A DNA stretch of 64,000 nt from Bradyrhizobium guangzhouense (GCF_004114955.1 NZ_CP030053.1:6922001-6986000); one strand, 5' to 3'. Positions 49,467 through 59,266 are shown, counted from the first letter of the stretch. Notes: generated from the letters alone by a model not told the origin. Numbers and translations: made by a program.

Positions 49467-49575
49467 AACTGTCATCGCCCGGCTTGTCCGGGCGATCCAG
49501 TACGCCGCGGCCTCTCCGTAGATCACTACTGTCTCTGGAACACTGCGTCGCCCGGTCGAGCCGGGCGACGACACC
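49467..49575. repeat. Repeat D (ATCGCCCGG...CCGGGCGAT), second copy
   Basis: Two CGCCCGG/CCGGGCG hairpins about 65 bp apart with GCCTCT and CTCTGG segments between them. The reverse complement of 1201-1297 has the same order of parts. It follows repeat A copy 3 in the same convergent gap. Confidence 0.65.
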
Positions 49576-49605
49576 GCGTATGTGGCGCGCCCTTCGCGCC
49601 TCGCC

Positions 49606-50745
49606 TCAATACCCCCGCGCGCGCGCCAGCTGCTCGGTGTGGTAGTTGGAATCCCCGAACAGCTCCTCGCAGACCCGCGCGCGCTTCATGAAGAAGCCGA
49701 TGTCGAACTGGTCGGTCATGCCCATGCCGCCGTGCATCTGCACGCCCTCCTGCACCGCGCGGGTGGCGGTCGTGCCGGCCTTGGCCTTGGCGACGGCGAC
49801 GGCTGAAGCGGCCTTGGCGACGTCGACATCCAGCGCCTGCAGCGCTTTCATGGTGGCGGCGCGGGTGATCTCGATGTCGACATAGAGCTCGGCGGCGCGA
49901 TGCTGCAGCGCCTGAAATTCGCCGATCAGCTTGCCGAACTGCTTTCGGTTCTTGAGGTACTCGACGGTGCGGTTGAAGACTTCATCGCTGAGACCGACCA
50001 TTTCGGCAGCGACCGCGCCACGACCGACGTCGAGCACACCGTCGAGCAGCGCCGCGCCCTGGTCGACCTCGCCGAGCACGCTGTCGGCATTGACCTCGAC
50101 ATTCGCAAGCTCGATCCGCGCCGCATTGTGCGCGTCCACCATGATGGTGCGCTCGATCGACACGCCCTTGGCCTTGGGATTGACCAGGAACAGCGTCAAG
50201 CCATCGCGCTCGCCGGCGCTACCTGCCGTGCGCGCGGCGACGATGAAGAGATCGGCGACGTGGCCGTCGACGACAAGAGCCTTGGCGCCGGACAGTTTGA
50301 AACCATTGCCGGCACGGACGGCCTGCAAGGCGGTCTGGAGCGGCCGGTGCTTGGCGCCCTCGTCGATTGCGAGCGTCGCGAGCAGCGAGCCGTTGGAAAT
50401 TTTCGGCAGATATTCCGCCTTCTGCGCGGCGTTGCCGCCGCGGCTCAGCGCCGAGGCTGCGACCACGGAGGTGGCGAGGAACGGTGACGGCATCAGGGTG
50501 CGGCCGATTTCCTCCATCACGACTCCGGCCTCCATATAGCCGAGCCCGCTGCCGCCGAATTCTTCCGGCACGAGCAGGCCGGCAAAGCCCATCTCGGCGA
50601 AGGAATGCCAGAGCTCCCTGGAGAAGCCGGCGGGATCCTTGCTGTCGCGCAAGGCGCGCAGGTGCGACACCGGCGCCTTGTCGCTGATCAGCCCGCGCGC
50701 GGAATCGCGGAGCATTGATTGTTCTTCGGTGAGGACGAGGGCCAT
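49606..50745 (-). CDS. Acyl-CoA dehydrogenase (second of a pair)
   Basis: A 379-residue acyl-CoA dehydrogenase fold. The N-terminal helical part is about 5-120, a middle beta part about 120-230 (FKLSGAKALVVDGHVADLF) and a C-terminal helical part with QMHGGMGMTDQFDIG. ATG 50745 (MALVLTEEQSMLRDSARGL) is chosen. It is paired with another dehydrogenase gene upstream on the same strand; such pairs often form a mixed FAD enzyme acting on bulky or dicarboxylic CoA esters. The substrate is unknown. Confidence 0.88.
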   Translation of the reverse strand: MALVLTEEQSMLRDSARGLISDKAPVSHLRALRDSKDPAGFSRELWHSFAEMGFAGLLVPEEFGGSGLGYMEAGVVMEEIGRTLMPSPFLATSVVAASALSRGGNAAQKAEYLPKISNGSLLATLAIDEGAKHRPLQTALQAVRAGNGFKLSGAKALVVDGHVADLFIVAARTAGSAGERDGLTLFLVNPKAKGVSIERTIMVDAHNAARIELANVEVNADSVLGEVDQGAALLDGVLDVGRGAVAAEMVGLSDEVFNRTVEYLKNRKQFGKLIGEFQALQHRAAELYVDIEITRAATMKALQALDVDVAKAASAVAVAKAKAGTTATRAVQEGVQMHGGMGMTDQFDIGFFMKRARVCEELFGDSNYHTEQLARARGY

Positions 50746-50785
50746 GTGTCTAGGTCTCTGGTATCGCGTGGAATGCATGTTGTTG

Positions 50786-50872
50786 CTGTCATTCCGGGGC
50801 ACGCGAAGCGTGAACCCGGAAGCCCGAGGTTCCGGGTTCGATGCTACGCATCGCCCCGGAACGACGGCGGAG
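50786..50872. repeat. Repeat E (TTCCGGGG...CCCCGGAA)
   Basis: Outer arms ATTCCGGGGC and GCCCCGGAACG and inner arms GAACCCGGAA and TTCCGGGTTC, giving a long imperfect hairpin of 87 bp. It lies between the two acyl-CoA dehydrogenase genes within their operon. Confidence 0.7.
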
Positions 50873-52072
50873 TTACGCCCCCGGCAAATCCAGGATGCGC
50901 TTGGCGACGATGCCGAGCATGACCTCGGTGGTGCCGCCCTCGATCGAGTTGGCCTTGGTGCGCAGCCAGGCGCGCGGGCGGGCGCCCTGCTTCGAGCGTT
51001 CGCTCTCCCATTCCAGCGCGTCGACGCCGCCGGCCGACATCAGGATCTCGTAGCGGCGCTTGTTGAGCTCGGTGCCGTAATATTTCATCGCCGAGGAGAA
51101 CGCCGGATGCGCCTGGCCGGCCTTGGCGAGATCGACCGCGCGCTCGGCGCAGGCCGCCAGCGCAGCCTCATCGACGTCGAAGGTCGCGATCCGGCCACGC
51201 AGCATCGCATCATCGAGCTTGCCTTGCGCGTCCGCGCCGACGCTGTCGGCTGCGATCTGGCCGAGCGGACGGCCGACGCCGCGCTCGCCCATTCCCGAGA
51301 TCATCGCGCGCTCATGCTGCAGCAGATATTTTGCGACGTCCCAGCCGCGATTGACGGTGCCGACCACATGCGACTTCGGCACGCGGACGCCGTCGAAGAA
51401 GGTCTCGCAGAACGGCGAATAGCCGGAGATCAATAGGATCGGCTTGGTCGTCACGCCTTTCGATGTCATGTCGAACAGGATGAAGCTGATGCCGTCGTGC
51501 TTCTTGGCGGTGGGATCGGTGCGCACGAGGCAGAAGATCCAGTCGGCGTAGTTGGCGTAGGAGGTCCAGATCTTCGACCCGGTGATGACGAAATCGTCGC
51601 CGTCGCTCTCGGCGCGGGTCTGCAGCGAGGCGAGATCGGAGCCGGCGTTCGGCTCGGAATAGCCCTGGCACCAGCGGATCAGGCCCGCAGCGATTTTTGG
51701 AAGATGCTCCTTCTTCTGCGTCTCGTTGCCATATTTCAGCAGCGCCGGCCCAAGCATCCAGATGCCGAAGCTCGACAGCGGCGGGCGCGCGCCCATTTTG
51801 GCCATCTCGGAGCGCAGCACCTTGTGCTCGGCGGCGCTCAAGCCCCCGCCGCCATATTCCCGAGGCCAGTCAGGCACGGTCCAGCCCTTGTCGCGCATGC
51901 GCTCGAACCAGACGCGCTGCGGCTCGGAGGAGAATTTTGCGTTACGCCCGCCCCAGAACACGTCGGCATCACCAGTCGCGGGCTTGCGCATCTCCGGCGG
52001 GCAATTCGCTTCCAGCCATGCGCGCGTCTCGGCGCGGAATTGTTCGAGTTCGGCGGTGTCACTCTCGCTCAT
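50873..52072 (-). CDS. Acyl-CoA dehydrogenase (first of a pair)
   Basis: A 399-residue acyl-CoA dehydrogenase. It has the N-terminal PPEMRKP and PREYGGGGLS region, the flavin segment RWCQGYSEPNAGSDLASL, FVITGSKIWTSYANYADW, and a C-terminal NSIEGGTTEVMLG signature. Start ATG 52072 (MSESDTAEL) is preferred over nearby in-frame ATGs at 52084 and 52087. It forms an operon with the next dehydrogenase gene. Substrate prediction is not possible from sequence alone. Confidence 0.88.
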   Translation of the reverse strand: MSESDTAELEQFRAETRAWLEANCPPEMRKPATGDADVFWGGRNAKFSSEPQRVWFERMRDKGWTVPDWPREYGGGGLSAAEHKVLRSEMAKMGARPPLSSFGIWMLGPALLKYGNETQKKEHLPKIAAGLIRWCQGYSEPNAGSDLASLQTRAESDGDDFVITGSKIWTSYANYADWIFCLVRTDPTAKKHDGISFILFDMTSKGVTTKPILLISGYSPFCETFFDGVRVPKSHVVGTVNRGWDVAKYLLQHERAMISGMGERGVGRPLGQIAADSVGADAQGKLDDAMLRGRIATFDVDEAALAACAERAVDLAKAGQAHPAFSSAMKYYGTELNKRRYEILMSAGGVDALEWESERSKQGARPRAWLRTKANSIEGGTTEVMLGIVAKRILDLPGA

Positions 52073-52202
52073 GGTCGTTTCCATCATCAAAACTTGTTGG
52101 GCGCGACTCTGGGCCAAGCCCTCGCGGAATTCAACCACTTCCATGGCTGATGTCGGCTATAGTCGCGGCGCGATGGTGCTTGAAAACAAAGAGGAAACGC
52201 GA

Positions 52203-52748
52203 ATGCGCTTAAAGCTTCTTTCGCCTGGCGAAATGAACGAGAGCCAACGGCAGACCTATGACGAGTCGATCGCCGGCAAACGCGGCAAGCCGCCGGCGCC
52301 GATGATGGCCTGGCTCAACAGCCCCGACATGGCCCGTCACGCCACGCGGCTCGGCGAAGTGTTGCGCTACGACACGATGTTTCCGGCAAAACTTTCGGAG
52401 ATCGCGATCCTGGTGACGGCGCGGCATTGGACCGCGCATTACGAATGGTACGCGCACAAGCGGCTCGCGCTCGCGGGCGGCATGAAGCCCGAGATCATCG
52501 ACGCTATCCGCGATCGCCGCACGCCCGATTTCGACGAACCCATGGGAAAGATGATCTACGACCTCGCGAAGTCGCTGCATGAGGGCCACGGCGTCGAGAA
52601 AGGTCTCTACGACGAAGCGGTGAGGCTGCTCAGCGAACGCGGCGTCGTCGAGGTGATCGGGCTGTGCGGCTATTACACGATGGTATCGATGACGCTGAAC
52701 ACGTTCGAGTTCGAGCTGCCGGAGGGCGAGGTGCCGGAGCTGACCTGA
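52203..52748 (+). CDS. Carboxymuconolactone-decarboxylase-family protein
   Basis: A 181-residue all-helical protein of the CMD/AhpD family (FPAKLSEIAILVTARHW, EWYAHKRLALAGGM). The redox CxxC of AhpD-type peroxidases is absent, the segment reading ARHWTAHYEWYAH, so a decarboxylase- or lactonase-like role fits better than peroxidase. ATG 52203 follows GAGGAAA. It is divergent from the acyl-CoA dehydrogenase pair, with which it may share a catabolic pathway. Confidence 0.82.
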   Translation: MRLKLLSPGEMNESQRQTYDESIAGKRGKPPAPMMAWLNSPDMARHATRLGEVLRYDTMFPAKLSEIAILVTARHWTAHYEWYAHKRLALAGGMKPEIIDAIRDRRTPDFDEPMGKMIYDLAKSLHEGHGVEKGLYDEAVRLLSERGVVEVIGLCGYYTMVSMTLNTFEFELPEGEVPELT

Positions 52749-52839
52749 GTCTCGCATCTGGAAACGCTGGGTTTCGGGATCAGCGAGTGGCGCAGTCCCG
52801 GTGCCCGGCTTAAGTGGGGTTGAGACACGGAGCAGCCAC

Positions 52840-53334
52840 ATGTCGCAAACATCACCCGTCGCCGCCGGCACCCGCATCGGCCACGTCCACCTCAAGGTCG
52901 CCGATCTCGATCGCGCGCTCGGCTTCTATTGCGGGGTGCTCGGCTTCGAGCTGATGCAACGCATGGGCTCGGGCGCCGCCTTCATCTCCGCCGGCGGCTA
53001 TCATCACCACATCGGGCTCAACACCTGGGAAAGCAAGGGCGGCTCGCCGCCGCCGCCAGGCACCACCGGCCTGTTTCACACGGCGATCCTCTATCCGACC
53101 CGACCGGCGCTGGCGGATGCGCTGCACCGGGTGCTGACATCAGGCATCGCGCTTGACGGCGCGAGCGATCATGGCGTGTCCGAGGCGCTGTATTTGCGCG
53201 ATCCGGACCAGAACGGCGTCGAGCTGTATTGGGACAAGCCGCGGGAGCAATGGCCGACAGGCCCGGATGGGAAGCTCGCGATGTTTACCAAGCGGCTGGA
53301 TGTGGAAGCGTTGTTGAAGCAGCGGGAGAGTTGA
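52840..53334 (+). CDS. Glyoxalase/extradiol-dioxygenase-fold (VOC) protein
   Basis: A 164-residue single-module VOC protein. Metal-ligand candidates are His in IGHVHLKV, His in YHHHIGLN and Glu in NGVELYWDK. It resembles catechol-2,3-dioxygenase-like proteins of unknown substrate. It follows the CMD-family gene by 91 bp on the same strand and is probably in the same unit. ATG 52840 is chosen. Confidence 0.82.
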   Translation: MSQTSPVAAGTRIGHVHLKVADLDRALGFYCGVLGFELMQRMGSGAAFISAGGYHHHIGLNTWESKGGSPPPPGTTGLFHTAILYPTRPALADALHRVLTSGIALDGASDHGVSEALYLRDPDQNGVELYWDKPREQWPTGPDGKLAMFTKRLDVEALLKQRES

Positions 53335-53351
53335 GAGCCTCCACTCTCTCC

Positions 53352-53440
53352 TCGTCATTGCGAGCGCAGCGAAGCAATCCAGGCTGCCGCCGCGGAGGCA
53401 GTCTGGATTGCTTCGTCGCAAGGGCTCCTCGCAATGACGG
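53352..53440. repeat. Palindromic repeat A, copy 4
   Basis: An 89-bp element from CGTCATTGCGAGCGCAGCG to CTCGCAATGACGG, with inner GAAGCAATCCAG/CTGGATTGCTTCG arms. It lies between the convergent VOC and MFS genes. Confidence 0.85.
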
Positions 53441-53465
53441 AGTGCGTTGAGGCGGCGTTGCGTCT

Positions 53466-54704
53466 CTACGCAACTTTCGCCCGCGGCTTCTCTCGCACCA
53501 TGATCAACGCCGCGGCCATTACTTCCAGCGCAATGCAGAGATAGAACGGCAGCGCGTAGCCGCCGGACCAATCGCGCAAGAAGCCGACGACGCCGGGGCC
53601 GAACGCGTAGGTCACCTGGTTGATCGCGGTGTTGAGGCTGATCAGCACGCCGAATGAAGCGCTGTCGAATTCCTGCTGCACGATCAGCGACGGCAGCGTG
53701 ATGAGATTGCCGACGGAGAAGCCGAACACGGCGCAGGCGGCGATCAGCACATAGTCACCGTGCAGGTTGATGACCACGCACAGTGCGGCCGCCTGGCTGA
53801 GGAACGACAGTGCCGAGGCCAGCCGCTGGTCGAGCCGGTCGATCACCATCGAGAACAGGACACGGCCGATCACCGCCATCGCGGTGAGCACCGCGACCGC
53901 CATTGCGGCGCGTTCGCGCCCGATCGCGGGATCGAGGAACGAGATCAAGTGCACGATGAAGCCGACTTGCGCGAACAGCACCAGCGCGAACGCAATCGTC
54001 ACCGTGAGGAAGCCGACATCGCGCAGCGCTTGCTTGCGAATCTGCGTCGATGATTGCGGCCTCGCTTTTGCCGCCCCGTGCCAGCCATGAAGATCGGGCG
54101 GCTTGCCGACAACCAGCAGCATCACGGGCACGAGGAGCACCAGCATGGCGCCCGCCGCGGCATACATCGCATTGGCAAAGCCGGTATGGCTGATCAACGT
54201 CACCAGCAGCGGCACGCCGACGATGCCACCGAAACTGGCGCCGTTCAGCGCCAGGCTGATCGCCATGCCGCGCTTGTGGTCGAACCACAGGCTGATCGTG
54301 TTGGTGATCATGGCGAGACTGGTGCCGGCCCAGCCGAAGGCGAGCACCGCATCCGCAAGATAAAGCTGCCAGGGCTCGCGCACCGCGCCGACCGCGACGC
54401 CAGCTGCCGCCATCGCCAGCGTGCCTGATATCAGGCAGAGGCGCGGGCCATACTTCCGGACGGCCTCGCCGACAAAGACGACCAGCAGCGCGCCGAACAG
54501 GTAGAAGAACGTCGTGCCCGACGAGACCAGCGAGGTCGGCCAGCCCCTTGCGCGCTGCAGCTCGGCGACATAGACGCTCTGGCCGTAGAAGCCGAGTCCC
54601 CAACCGAAGGTCGCGAGCAGGAAGCAGACCGCGACGATGCGCCAGCCTTCGTAGCGGAGCGATGTTTCGTCGACTGGCACGGTGGTGTGGGGATTGTCGA
54701 GCAT
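53466..54704 (-). CDS. MFS transporter
   Basis: A 412-residue major facilitator protein with about twelve hydrophobic segments. The cytoplasmic loop motifs SLWFDHKRGMAIS and the N-terminal half around YGQSVYVAELQRARGWP resemble the oxalate/formate and monocarboxylate antiporter groups. ATG 54704 is preceded by GAAGGAG. The substrate is unknown, probably an organic acid. A second MFS gene lies 142 bp upstream on the same strand. Confidence 0.87.
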   Translation of the reverse strand: MLDNPHTTVPVDETSLRYEGWRIVAVCFLLATFGWGLGFYGQSVYVAELQRARGWPTSLVSSGTTFFYLFGALLVVFVGEAVRKYGPRLCLISGTLAMAAAGVAVGAVREPWQLYLADAVLAFGWAGTSLAMITNTISLWFDHKRGMAISLALNGASFGGIVGVPLLVTLISHTGFANAMYAAAGAMLVLLVPVMLLVVGKPPDLHGWHGAAKARPQSSTQIRKQALRDVGFLTVTIAFALVLFAQVGFIVHLISFLDPAIGRERAAMAVAVLTAMAVIGRVLFSMVIDRLDQRLASALSFLSQAAALCVVINLHGDYVLIAACAVFGFSVGNLITLPSLIVQQEFDSASFGVLISLNTAINQVTYAFGPGVVGFLRDWSGGYALPFYLCIALEVMAAALIMVREKPRAKVA

Positions 54705-54846
54705 TTGCGCTTCTCCTTCGCGTCCCCCGCGTTGTGATCGTCTGTCCATGACGACCATCATGTATCGATGTGGAAGCAGAAAATCACTTCGACCTGGATC
54801 GAAGTATCGACGTTGCTGACAGCCTCCTGCCAATCGGATGTCACAG

Positions 54847-56094
54847 TCAGATCGCGTCCGGGAACTCGCCCATAGCGGCCTCGAGCCGGGCCTTGCGGCG
54901 GCGGGCCCAGGACGCCGCCGAGAGCGCGATCAGGCCGATCGCAACCGGCGGGAACACCACCATGTTCACCGCGGACCAGCCGTAATTCGCGAGCAGCTGG
55001 CCCGAGGAGAACGAGCCGATCGCCATCATCCCGAACACCAGGAAATCGTTGAAGGCCTGCACCTTGTTGCGCTCCTGCGGCCGGTGCGTCTCCAGCACCA
55101 GGGCGGAGGCGCCGATGAAGGAGAAATTCCAGCCGACGCCGAGCACGATCAGCGTCGCCCAGAAATGCATCGCGGTGATGCCTGATAGCCCGATGCTGGC
55201 GGCGCCCGCTTCGAGCAGCAGACCGATGGCAACGATCCTGGGTGCGCCTAGGCGGGAGATCAGCGCGCCGGTGAAGAAGCTCGGCCCGTACATGGCGACG
55301 ATGTGCCATTGAATGCCGAAATTGGAGTCGGACAGGCTGAGGCCGCACATCTTCATCGCGAGCGGCGCCGAGGTCATCACCAGATTCATCATGGGATAGG
55401 CGATGACGCCGCACAGCGCCGCCGCGATGAAGCGCGGCTGGCTCACGATGGTGAGCAGCGGCCGTCCGCCGTGCAGATCGGCCGGCGCGGGCTTGGGCAT
55501 ATCGACACCGGCGACGATGCCCATCGCGACAAGCGCGACCGCCGCCTGCACCAGGAAGCTGAAGGCGAACAGATAGGGCGACCAGACGTCCATGGTCCAT
55601 TGCACCAGCTGCGGACCGAGCACGCCGGCGAACACGCCCCCCGCCATCACCCACGACACGGCCTTGGGCCGATAGCCCGAGCTGGCGCCGTCGGCCGCGG
55701 CGAAACGATAGGATTGCGCCACGGAGCCGTAGAGGCCACCGAGGAAGGTCGCGAGACAAAACAGCGCGAACGAGCCATGCAGGATCGCAAACGAGCCGGT
55801 GAGACCGGTGAGCGCGCCGAGGCCTGTACCGATGACGAAGGCCCAGCGGCGGCCGAAGCGGCGCGAGATCGCGCCTGTCGGCAGCGTGCCGGCGGCAAGC
55901 CCCACGACGTACATCGAGAGCGGCACGGTTGCGAGCGACATGTCGGGCGCGAGCGTGGCGCCGACGATCGAGCCGGTGGCGAAGATCACGGCCGAATTGG
56001 CGCCGGTCAGGGCCTGCGCCGCGGCAAGGCGCACCACGTTGCCACGCACGCGGGCGTCGTCGGCGATCTCATTGGCAGTAGTCACGTCTAGCAT
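54847..56094 (-). CDS. MFS transporter
   Basis: A 415-residue major facilitator protein with about twelve membrane segments and the loop pattern GAISRRFGRRWAF between segments 2 and 3. It differs clearly in sequence from its downstream neighbour, so the two are not a recent duplication. The type resembles YfkF/YcaD-like efflux or uptake proteins; the substrate is unknown. It is divergent from the peptidase gene. Confidence 0.87.
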   Translation of the reverse strand: MLDVTTANEIADDARVRGNVVRLAAAQALTGANSAVIFATGSIVGATLAPDMSLATVPLSMYVVGLAAGTLPTGAISRRFGRRWAFVIGTGLGALTGLTGSFAILHGSFALFCLATFLGGLYGSVAQSYRFAAADGASSGYRPKAVSWVMAGGVFAGVLGPQLVQWTMDVWSPYLFAFSFLVQAAVALVAMGIVAGVDMPKPAPADLHGGRPLLTIVSQPRFIAAALCGVIAYPMMNLVMTSAPLAMKMCGLSLSDSNFGIQWHIVAMYGPSFFTGALISRLGAPRIVAIGLLLEAGAASIGLSGITAMHFWATLIVLGVGWNFSFIGASALVLETHRPQERNKVQAFNDFLVFGMMAIGSFSSGQLLANYGWSAVNMVVFPPVAIGLIALSAASWARRRKARLEAAMGEFPDAI

Positions 56095-56292
56095 CGGCGT
56101 TTTCGCCCAAGGCCGTATTTATATGGGGTGCTGATTCCCGGCACTATGGAGGGGCCGAAAGAGCCGGGCAACCGCCGCAAACGGGCGCAGGCCATGCCTC
56201 CGGCGCAATTGGGCCGATGATACCGGCCCGCGCTCTTGACGGCTTGCGCTCGATCAAATCCTATCCGCCGCGATTTTTGGGGAGTTTCGTTC

Positions 56293-58362
56293 ATGTCCGC
56301 CAGTGACAGGCCTACGCCCAGCGCGCCCGACGACGATCCCTGGCTCTGGCTGGAAGAAATCGACGGCGCCCGCGCGCTCGATTTCGTCGAGCGGCAGAAT
56401 CGGGCGACGCTGCAGCAATTCGGCGGCGCGGCGTTCGAACGCGATCGCGACCTGCTTGCGGCGATCTACGACCGATCGGACAACATTCCCTATGTCAGCC
56501 GTCGCGACGGCTTTCTCTACAATCTCTGGAAAGACGCCGCGAACCCGCGCGGCCTGTGGCGGCGGACCACGCTCGCGGAGTTTCGCAAGGCCGAACCGGC
56601 CTGGGAGATCTTGCTCGACATCGACCAGCTCGCCGCATCGGAAGGCGCGGACTGGCTGTTCGGCGGAGCATCCACCCGGATCGGAAGCACGCGGGTCATC
56701 CTGAGCCTGTCGCGCGGCGGCAGCGATGCCGTCACCTTGCGCGAATTCGACATCGCGACGAAGCAATTCGTCGCTGATGGCTTCGTCCTGCCGGAAGCCA
56801 AGAGCGGCGTCGATTGGGTCGATACCGATACGCTGCTGCTGTCGAGCGCGCTCGGCGAGGGCATGGCGACAAATTCCGGCTACGCGAGAACCGTGCGGCT
56901 GTGGCGACGCGGGACCGGTGTCGAGCAAGCGCCCGTGATCTTCGAGACGACCGCCGACCATATGCGGGCCTACACCTATGTCGACGACACGGCGGCAACA
57001 CCGCGCGTCTGGTTCATCGATCAATCGGACTTCTTCAATTTCAGCTCCTCGCTCGGCACCGCATCCGGTGCAACCACGAAGCTCGACCTGCCCAGCAACA
57101 TCTGGATGCAGGTCCATGGCGACTGGCTTTCGGTCAAGCCACGCCAGACCTGGTCGATCGCGGGACATAGCTATGCCGCCGATGCGATGCTCGGCATGTC
57201 GCTCTCCGCATTCCTGGCGGGAGGCCGCGATTTCACGGTGTTGTTCGAGCCCGGGCCGCGGCGGGCGTTGCAGGGCTTCTTCTGGAGCGGCGGCAAGCTC
57301 GTGCTGTCGATCCTCGACGAATTGCGGCCCGTCTTCGAAATCTGCACGCCATCGGCGTCAAGCTGGAGCAAACGGCGGCTGCAGGGGTTACCCAATATCG
57401 GCGTCGTCGATGTCTGGAGCCTCGACCGCCACGAATCCCAAAGCAATGGCGACCTGCTCGCCAATGTGCAGGACCCGCTGACGTCGCCGGCATTGATGCT
57501 GATCGAGCGCGGCGTCGGAAGCCCTGACGTGCTCAAGCAGGCGCCGAAGATTTTCAACGCCGAGGGCCTCGTGGTGACACAGCACGAGGCCATCTCTGTC
57601 GACGGCGAGCGCATTCCCTATGTGCAGACCGGCCCCGCTGGGGAGACCGGCGACGCGCCTGTCTATATGAGCGCCTATGGCGGCTTCGGTCTCGCCGTGA
57701 AGCCGGAATACAATTCGTCGCTCGGCAAGCTCTGGCTGGAGCGCGGCGGCACGATTGTGCAGGCGAATTTGCGCGGCGGCGGCGAGTTCGGCACCCGCTG
57801 GCACGATGCCGGCCGCTACGCCGGCAAGAAGCTGTCGCATGACGATTTCGCCGCCGTTGCCGCCGATCTCGTCCGCCGCGGTGTGACCACGCCGAAGCGT
57901 ATCGCCGCGCAGGGCGGATCGAATGGCGGCATCCTCATCACCAACATGCTGGTGCGCTACCCCGAGCGGTTCGGCGCGCTGTTCTGCACCATCCCGCTGA
58001 TCGACATGCGCCGCTACACCAAGCTGCTCGCGGGCGCGAGCTGGATTGCCGAATATGGCGACCCCGACAAAGCCGAGGAGTGGGAGTGGCTGAAGACCTA
58101 CTCCGCCTATCACAACGCAGAGCCAGGTCGGTCCTATCCGCCGATCCTGATTGCGACGACCCGCCGCGACGACCGCGTCCACCCCGGCCACGCGCGCAAG
58201 ATGGCCGCAAAGCTCCAGGCGATGGGCTACGAGGCCTGGTTCTACGAGCCCGCCGCCGGCGGCCATGGCTACGGCAAGGACAACAAGGAGCGCGCCGGCT
58301 TCCAGGTGCTCGGCTTCCAGTTCTTGAAGGAGAAGATCGGGTGGAGGGATGGCGAGGCCTGA
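56293..58362 (+). CDS. Prolyl-oligopeptidase-family serine peptidase (S9)
   Basis: A 689-residue protein with an N-terminal beta-propeller region (about 60-410) and a C-terminal alpha/beta hydrolase domain. The catalytic triad is visible as Ser543 in QGGSNGG, Asp in RRDDRVHPGH (626 or 627) and His658 in AGGHGYG. There is no signal peptide, so it is probably cytoplasmic and cleaves short proline-containing peptides. ATG 56293 follows GGGGAG at 8 nt. Confidence 0.9.
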   Translation: MSASDRPTPSAPDDDPWLWLEEIDGARALDFVERQNRATLQQFGGAAFERDRDLLAAIYDRSDNIPYVSRRDGFLYNLWKDAANPRGLWRRTTLAEFRKAEPAWEILLDIDQLAASEGADWLFGGASTRIGSTRVILSLSRGGSDAVTLREFDIATKQFVADGFVLPEAKSGVDWVDTDTLLLSSALGEGMATNSGYARTVRLWRRGTGVEQAPVIFETTADHMRAYTYVDDTAATPRVWFIDQSDFFNFSSSLGTASGATTKLDLPSNIWMQVHGDWLSVKPRQTWSIAGHSYAADAMLGMSLSAFLAGGRDFTVLFEPGPRRALQGFFWSGGKLVLSILDELRPVFEICTPSASSWSKRRLQGLPNIGVVDVWSLDRHESQSNGDLLANVQDPLTSPALMLIERGVGSPDVLKQAPKIFNAEGLVVTQHEAISVDGERIPYVQTGPAGETGDAPVYMSAYGGFGLAVKPEYNSSLGKLWLERGGTIVQANLRGGGEFGTRWHDAGRYAGKKLSHDDFAAVAADLVRRGVTTPKRIAAQGGSNGGILITNMLVRYPERFGALFCTIPLIDMRRYTKLLAGASWIAEYGDPDKAEEWEWLKTYSAYHNAEPGRSYPPILIATTRRDDRVHPGHARKMAAKLQAMGYEAWFYEPAAGGHGYGKDNKERAGFQVLGFQFLKEKIGWRDGEA

Positions 58363-58373
58363 CGGCCTCGCGC

Positions 58374-59048
58374 TTACCCGCGCGCAAACACCAGCGTCAG
58401 ATTGTTCGCCGGCATCTCGATCGTATCGATCAGATCAAGGCCCGCACCACGCGCCAGCGTCTCGACATCACCGATGTCGCGGACGCCCCATTCGGGATTA
58501 CCTTCGCGGAGCGACGTATCGAACACCGCGTTGCTGAGCGCAGTGTGCTTGCCGCCGCGCTTGAACGGGCCATAGAGGAACAGCTGGCCATCGGGCCGCA
58601 GATAGCGCCCGGCGCCCGCGAACAGGCCCTCGGCCACGGTCCAGGGCGCTATGTGAATGACATTGGCGCAGAACACGGCCGCGAGATCGTTCGGCCCCTG
58701 CCCGCTCTTCATTTCCGGACACCAGCCGGGATCGGACAGATCGATCCGCAGGGGGCTGCGGATGTTGGTCAGGCCCGAATGCACGCGCCAGGCCTCGATG
58801 CTCTTCACATGGCGCTGATTGAGGTCGCTCGGCCACCAGACGAGGTCAGGCGTGTGGCGGGCGAAATGGACCACGTGCTGGCCGGTTCCACTGCCGACCT
58901 CGACGACGTCGCCCGACCGCCCAGCGAGGTGCTTTTCGAGCGCCGCCCAGAGCGGCTCGTGATTGCGATGGAAGGCTGGGGCATCGAGACGGCCGTCCGA
59001 CTCGACCCGCCCGCCATCCCTGCCAAATTCAACGACATATTCAGCCAA
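58374..59048 (-). CDS. DUF938-family SAM-dependent methyltransferase-like protein
   Basis: A 224-residue protein with a methyltransferase fold. The SAM motif VVEVGSGTGQH lies near residue 50, with SDLNQRH at the second acidic position and ANVIHIAPW typical of DUF938 proteins. The start is taken as TTG 59048 (read Met-Ala-Glu-Tyr), preceded by CCGGGGA; a TTG at 59099 is an alternative and no ATG fits. It is divergent from the sox operon. Substrate unknown. Confidence 0.72.
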   Translation of the reverse strand: MAEYVVEFGRDGGRVESDGRLDAPAFHRNHEPLWAALEKHLAGRSGDVVEVGSGTGQHVVHFARHTPDLVWWPSDLNQRHVKSIEAWRVHSGLTNIRSPLRIDLSDPGWCPEMKSGQGPNDLAAVFCANVIHIAPWTVAEGLFAGAGRYLRPDGQLFLYGPFKRGGKHTALSNAVFDTSLREGNPEWGVRDIGDVETLARGAGLDLIDTIEMPANNLTLVFARG

Positions 59049-59266
59049 TTCATGTCCCCGGAAAATGAGAAAGCAGTCGAAAACCCCAGCAAGGACCAAA
59101 CGCCCCGAACAAATCGCCGGTTAAATCCGGCCTGATGAACGATCTATCTCTTCAGTTGCAATGCGGAAGATATTAACGCCATTTTGCGGCCTGCATAGTC
59201 TTGATTGTCAGGGCATGTCCTTTGTGCTTTGAGCACTATATTTCTCCGGACGAGACCCTTGAAATA

